Shown here: positions 13,475 to 16,308 of the stretch, one piece after another
How the letters are laid out: the number at the start of each line of letters is the position of its first letter
Numbering within the stretch: position 1 is the stretch's first letter
Source: Oscillospiraceae bacterium
GTDB lineage: Bacteria; Bacillota; Clostridia; Oscillospirales; Ruminococcaceae
Assembly: GCA_016297675.1 (NCBI GenBank)
Contig: JAEDGE010000033.1
Span: forward strand, 1-16,308
Reading direction: 5' to 3'
DNA: 16,308 nt
Notes under the pieces: model-generated
The model's input: the letters and a program-made list of their open reading frames with translations, nothing else
What the model was told of the DNA's origin: nothing
Databases searched by the model: none
Program-made: the position numbers and the translations under genes

Positions 13475-13503
13475 ATTATAGTCCATACGGTGAAAAAAGT
13501 CAA
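13475..13503 (-). promoter_or_regulatory. Strong promoter of the GH5 operon
   Basis: On the minus strand TTGACT (13498-13503) and TATAAT (13475-13480) are exactly 17 nt apart, eleven of twelve consensus bases. The predicted 5' UTR is about 53 nt. A small inverted repeat, CTATAA (13465-13470) with TTATAG (13476-13481), overlaps the -10 and may be an operator or chance in AT-rich DNA. No terminator is seen between the YlbJ-like gene (stop at 13562) and this promoter. Confidence 0.8.
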
Positions 13504-13561
13504 GTGTTTCGGAAAGATTTCCATCCCTTTCAAGCCTGTAAGCTGCATAAGAGAACGACTT

Positions 13562-14644
13562 TTATTTTCGAAGCTGCCGCTGTTTGGCTGCTGACTGCAA
13601 TAATAAAACCGTAGCTCCCACCAATAACAAGGATGCGACTGGTGAAGTCCGGCTATACTGGAACGCTGGTGCGGAAACGGGAAATGCTGCGGTCTGCTGT
13701 AACAAAACCTGCGGAAAGAAATGACACCCAATGCCACAAAACAAGGCAGACAACACCGCAGCCATCCCTCGCATCAACAGAATCCAAACGGGGGAAAGCC
13801 GTCCACCAGTGACTGCAAAAATCTGCAAATGCACACAGATGCCACCAAAAGAGAGCAATGCTGCAAACAAGGCAAATAACAACGGCGTAGCGGGAGACAG
13901 CTGCGTTAAATACGTAACTTCCAGAAATGCAGACAGCAGTCCGGCAGCAAGTTCCTCTGAAAACAGTCGTTCCAGCGGAACTGCCAATACTGACAACAAT
14001 CCAGATGCCTGTGCCACTGCCAGCAGACAGCGGAAAAACAAAATCATAGCACACATCTGCAATAAGGCGGCTCCTGACTGCGTGACAGTCTGCACCAGTG
14101 TGTTCGCCTGTAATCGCCGAATTGAAACAGGCTGAATATCGGGTAACTGTAGAAATCGTGTCAGAAACAAAAGCAGAATCCCATTGGAACACAGCATGGC
14201 ATAAAATAACATTCGGCATCCCATGTTGCCAGTCAAAGCAGAGAGGGTACCGAATAAAAATGCTGGACCGCTTCCAAAGCAAACGCCCGCCAGCAGAGAA
14301 GCCTGCCGTTTGGAAAGTACCCCGTTTTGCAGCTGTAAATCCAGCAGCTTGGCACCAACGGGATACCCTGCCAACTGACTCAGCAGAAAGATGGCAAGGC
14401 ATACCTCCGGCATCCGTAGGATTTTTTTGGAGAACCAGTGAAATGGACGCAGTAACAGCATATGGGCATTGGTGTGAATTAGCAACTGTGAGACAATCAT
14501 CACGGCATAGAGTGCCGGTAGAATCACCTCCAGACAGAGGAACACACTTTCTGCCAAAGCGGTCTGAATGGGAGCTGCATAGAGCAGGCAGCCGAATGTC
14601 AACAGTAATAGTAAGATACAAGAACCAATGGTCAATCCGATCAC
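13562..14644 (-). CDS. ylbJ: YlbJ/SpoVV-like sporulation membrane protein
   Basis: A 360-residue polytopic membrane protein with about eight hydrophobic segments. YlbJ-family landmarks are visible: an N-terminal membrane helix, then LEVILPALYAVMIVSQLL (38-55), the signature GYPVGAK (93-99) and CFGSGPAFLFGTL (122-134), which corresponds to the 'TSGP-FL-G' block of the family's first Gate-like repeat. In Bacillus the homologue (SpoVV) sits in the outer forespore membrane and is needed to pass dipicolinic acid toward the spore. The likely start is GTG 14644, with AGGA about 10 nt upstream and GGGG very close; a TTG at 14635 is an alternative. It is divergent from yqfC-yqfD, consistent with a spore gene cluster, and slightly short compared with the roughly 400-residue family norm. 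Confidence 0.8.
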   Translation of the reverse strand: MIGLTIGSCILLLLLTFGCLLYAAPIQTALAESVFLCLEVILPALYAVMIVSQLLIHTNAHMLLLRPFHWFSKKILRMPEVCLAIFLLSQLAGYPVGAKLLDLQLQNGVLSKRQASLLAGVCFGSGPAFLFGTLSALTGNMGCRMLFYAMLCSNGILLLFLTRFLQLPDIQPVSIRRLQANTLVQTVTQSGAALLQMCAMILFFRCLLAVAQASGLLSVLAVPLERLFSEELAAGLLSAFLEVTYLTQLSPATPLLFALFAALLSFGGICVHLQIFAVTGGRLSPVWILLMRGMAAVLSALFCGIGCHFFPQVLLQQTAAFPVSAPAFQYSRTSPVASLLLVGATVLLLQSAAKQRQLRK

Positions 14645-14715
14645 TTCCCCTTTTCCTCGTCAAATGCATTTTACATCAAATCTATCCCGAACAGCTTGTT
14701 GTATCATGGGACAAG

Positions 14716-14744
14716 ATGCTATCGAATGCATGCTCTTCTGTCAA
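14716..14744 (-). promoter_or_regulatory. Possible promoter of the YlbJ-like gene
   Basis: On the minus strand TTGACA (14739-14744) is followed after 17 nt by TAGCAT (14716-14721). The -35 is perfect and the -10 poor. A sporulation sigma factor would be expected for this gene, and I could not find a convincing sigma-E or sigma-K element, so this assignment is tentative. Confidence 0.35.
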
Positions 14745-14842
14745 TATAGCAGATACAGGACAAAAATATGCTACCACAGGCAGCAGTACAGACAGTACTT
14801 TTTGATTTTCTCTGTGCATATAGTACAGTGAGGTGATGGCGG

Positions 14843-15109
14843 TTGATAGAACGGTGGACAGAGATGGGAAAGAAATGGCTTTGTCTGGAAACCACGATGC
14901 AAATAGCAGGCAATCAAGAACTTCGCATTGAAAATTGCAGACGCATTTTAGAATACAACGACATCCGCATTGTGGTACAGACCAGAGACTTGCAGCTTTC
15001 CATTTGGGGAAAAGACCTGCAAGTAGACACGTATGCAACAGACGGCATTCTCATACATGGTGAACTGCAAACCATCGAACTGGAAAAGAAAGGGGGACGC
15101 TGCACATGA
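14843..15109 (+). CDS. yqfC: Sporulation protein YqfC
   Basis: An 88-residue protein of the YqfC family, expressed in the mother cell in spore formers and usually paired with yqfD. The core 'I-GN-EL-IEN-R-ILEYNDI-I' (about 21-43), followed by 'L-I-GKDL-V......I-I-GEL-TIELEKKG', matches the family's alternating strands. The start is TTG 14843, with AGGTG (14831-14835) 7 nt upstream. An ATG at 14864 is in frame but has no good site and would shorten the protein below family length. The stop overlaps the yqfD start (ATGA at 15106-15109), so the two are translationally coupled. CATATAGT (14817-14824) is a distant resemblance to a sigma-E -10. Confidence 0.82.
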   Translation: MIERWTEMGKKWLCLETTMQIAGNQELRIENCRRILEYNDIRIVVQTRDLQLSIWGKDLQVDTYATDGILIHGELQTIELEKKGGRCT

Positions 15110-16308
15110 AACGACCAGTAGCAGAAAAACGAGGACTGTGGGGGCAGGTATTTGGCATTGTCCGAATTTCTGCACAGGGCAGCAGACTGTACGCCTTTCT
15201 CAATGCGATGCGAGAACAACATATCCGCTGCTATGGACAGCATTGCAGCAAAGACACCCTGCAAGGTGTCATCTATGGAAAAGACTGCAAAAAAATGCGA
15301 AAGCTGGCGAAGCAGTATCAAATCACCGTACAGGAATCTCCTCGTTTCACACTCTATGAACTGCTGCACCGCTATCGGTTTCGCATTGGCATTCCCATCG
15401 GTATTCTGGTGGCTGCCTGTTTTCTCATTTACTGTTGCAATGTGGTCATGATCATTGAAGTGCAGGGCAATGAGCATATTTCCGATGAAAAAATTCTGGC
15501 GGTACTGAAAGAATGTGGTGTTCAAACTGGCACCTTTATGGGAAGCGTACCCTTTCGGATTTGTGAACATAAGCTGCGTGCCAATATTCCGGAGCTTTGT
15601 CGGGTATCCATACGGCATACCGGCAACCGCTTAGTGGTAGAGGTAACGGAAACACCAGAAGAAGTAGAGCAAGTGGAAAAACGAGTGCCCTGTAATATTG
15701 TGGCAGCCTATCAAGCGGAAATCACCGCTGTAACCGTGCGAAGCGGACAACTTCTCTGTCTGGTCGGAGAACCAGTACAAAAAGGCACCTTGTTGGTCAG
15801 CGGGGTACAGGCAGATGAACAGGGAAATATCCGTTTACGTCATGCCATGGCAGACATTGAAGGCATCTATACCATAGAAGAAACGTTCACCTGTCCCTAT
15901 GAACAAGTGATTCGCACCAGTTCCGGACAGGAACAAAGCAAATCCTATCTGGATTTTTTCACGCTGCACATTCCCCTGTCGAAATCCTACATCCCCTATG
16001 ACGACTATCAGCTTTCAGAAGAACACACTCCGCTGACTCTATTCGGGGCAGAGATTCCCATTGCAGTCTGTCGGGAGACATGCAGCGAATATACAGAAAC
16101 CGTGCTGCAGTTTACACCAGAAGAAGCAAAACTGGATCTGGAGCAGCAAATGCAACGGTATACCATGAATTTTCTGAAGGATACAGAGATTTTAGAACAA
16201 CAGGTCTCCTACAAAGAAGAAGAGACGGCACTCAGTTGTACCGTCTCCTATACCTTAAAGGGGGAAATTGGTGTGCAGCAGGAACTGTTTTTAAAGACAG
16301 AAAAATAA
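15106..16308 (+). CDS. yqfD: Sporulation protein YqfD
   Basis: A complete 400-residue protein whose TAA is the last codon of the window. YqfD (SpoIV-related) is a mother-cell membrane protein needed for efficient sporulation in Bacillus. The N-terminal cytoplasmic part (1-90) has the family's 'G----R-----A--------------Y----------K-A' repeat-like region (YGKDCKKMRKLAKQYQI, 57-73). A single membrane helix spans about 93-115 (IGIPIGILVAACFLIYC). An extracytoplasmic domain follows, beginning IIEVQGNEHISDEKILAVL, which is POTRA-like as in FtsQ and YqfD, and continues through strand-rich segments to the end. It overlaps yqfC by 4 nt. Its ribosome binding site (AAAGGGGG) lies inside yqfC. Confidence 0.9.
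   Translation: MKRPVAEKRGLWGQVFGIVRISAQGSRLYAFLNAMREQHIRCYGQHCSKDTLQGVIYGKDCKKMRKLAKQYQITVQESPRFTLYELLHRYRFRIGIPIGILVAACFLIYCCNVVMIIEVQGNEHISDEKILAVLKECGVQTGTFMGSVPFRICEHKLRANIPELCRVSIRHTGNRLVVEVTETPEEVEQVEKRVPCNIVAAYQAEITAVTVRSGQLLCLVGEPVQKGTLLVSGVQADEQGNIRLRHAMADIEGIYTIEETFTCPYEQVIRTSSGQEQSKSYLDFFTLHIPLSKSYIPYDDYQLSEEHTPLTLFGAEIPIAVCRETCSEYTETVLQFTPEEAKLDLEQQMQRYTMNFLKDTEILEQQVSYKEEETALSCTVSYTLKGEIGVQQELFLKTEK

Noticed and set aside
13653..14669. 338-codon minus-strand frame overlapping the YlbJ-like gene
   Set aside because: Its composition is His/Cys/Ser-rich without membrane segments, while the alternative frame has clear YlbJ motifs.
14098..14805. 235-codon plus-strand frame
   Set aside because: Antisense to the YlbJ-like gene and running into the yqfC upstream region; no recognisable domain.
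1..16308. CRISPR arrays, insertion sequences, phage or attachment sites
   Set aside because: No regularly spaced repeats, transposase or integrase motifs, or flanking direct repeats were seen. The partial tRNA at the left edge could in principle be an integration site, but no integrase follows.

Overview
The window looks like chromosomal DNA of a low-to-mid GC Firmicute of the Ruminococcus / Oscillospiraceae type. The main reasons are two secreted GH5 cellulases with Thr-rich linkers and C-terminal type I dockerins (cellulosome components), several spore-former genes (an alpha/beta SASP, a YlbJ/SpoVV-like permease, YqfC and YqfD), AGGAG-type ribosome binding sites, clear TTGACA/TATAAT promoters and many U-tailed hairpin terminators. 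The genus is inferred from gene content; no rRNA is present.

Layout, left to right. The 3' end of a tRNA (1-25) with its terminator is followed by a plus-strand gene for a small protein resembling the C-terminal tail of anaerobic ribonucleotide reductase. Next come two minus-strand genes: a SASP and a ClpC-like AAA+ unfoldase that lacks the regulatory middle domain. A plus-strand 44-residue protein that is 27% cysteine (3520-3654) is divergent from clpC. A DUF4177 protein follows, convergent with a TIGR04076-family protein. Then a minus-strand operon reads trmB -> GH59-like protein (1093 aa) -> PsbP/Mog1-like small protein (9044 down to 4525), from an extended -10 promoter to a strong terminator. 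Further right, again on the minus strand, is a second block: a YlbJ-like protein, then a consensus promoter driving two tandem GH5-dockerin genes and, 21 nt later and without a visible terminator, a dCMP deaminase. The window closes with the plus-strand pair yqfC-yqfD, divergent from ylbJ.

Functional picture. The dockerin enzymes are exported and should dock on cohesins outside the cell to cut beta-1,4-glucan. The spore genes point to a complete or recently active sporulation programme in a fibre degrader.

The most unusual item is the GH59-like protein. It has recognisable galactocerebrosidase-family barrel motifs, but Gln stands where the catalytic nucleophile Glu is expected. It has no signal peptide, and it carries an approximately 220-residue disordered Pro/Glu/Thr tail. 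It is co-encoded with a tRNA methyltransferase and a small protein that also lacks an export signal. This looks like a cytoplasmic pseudo-glycosidase with a non-catalytic role.
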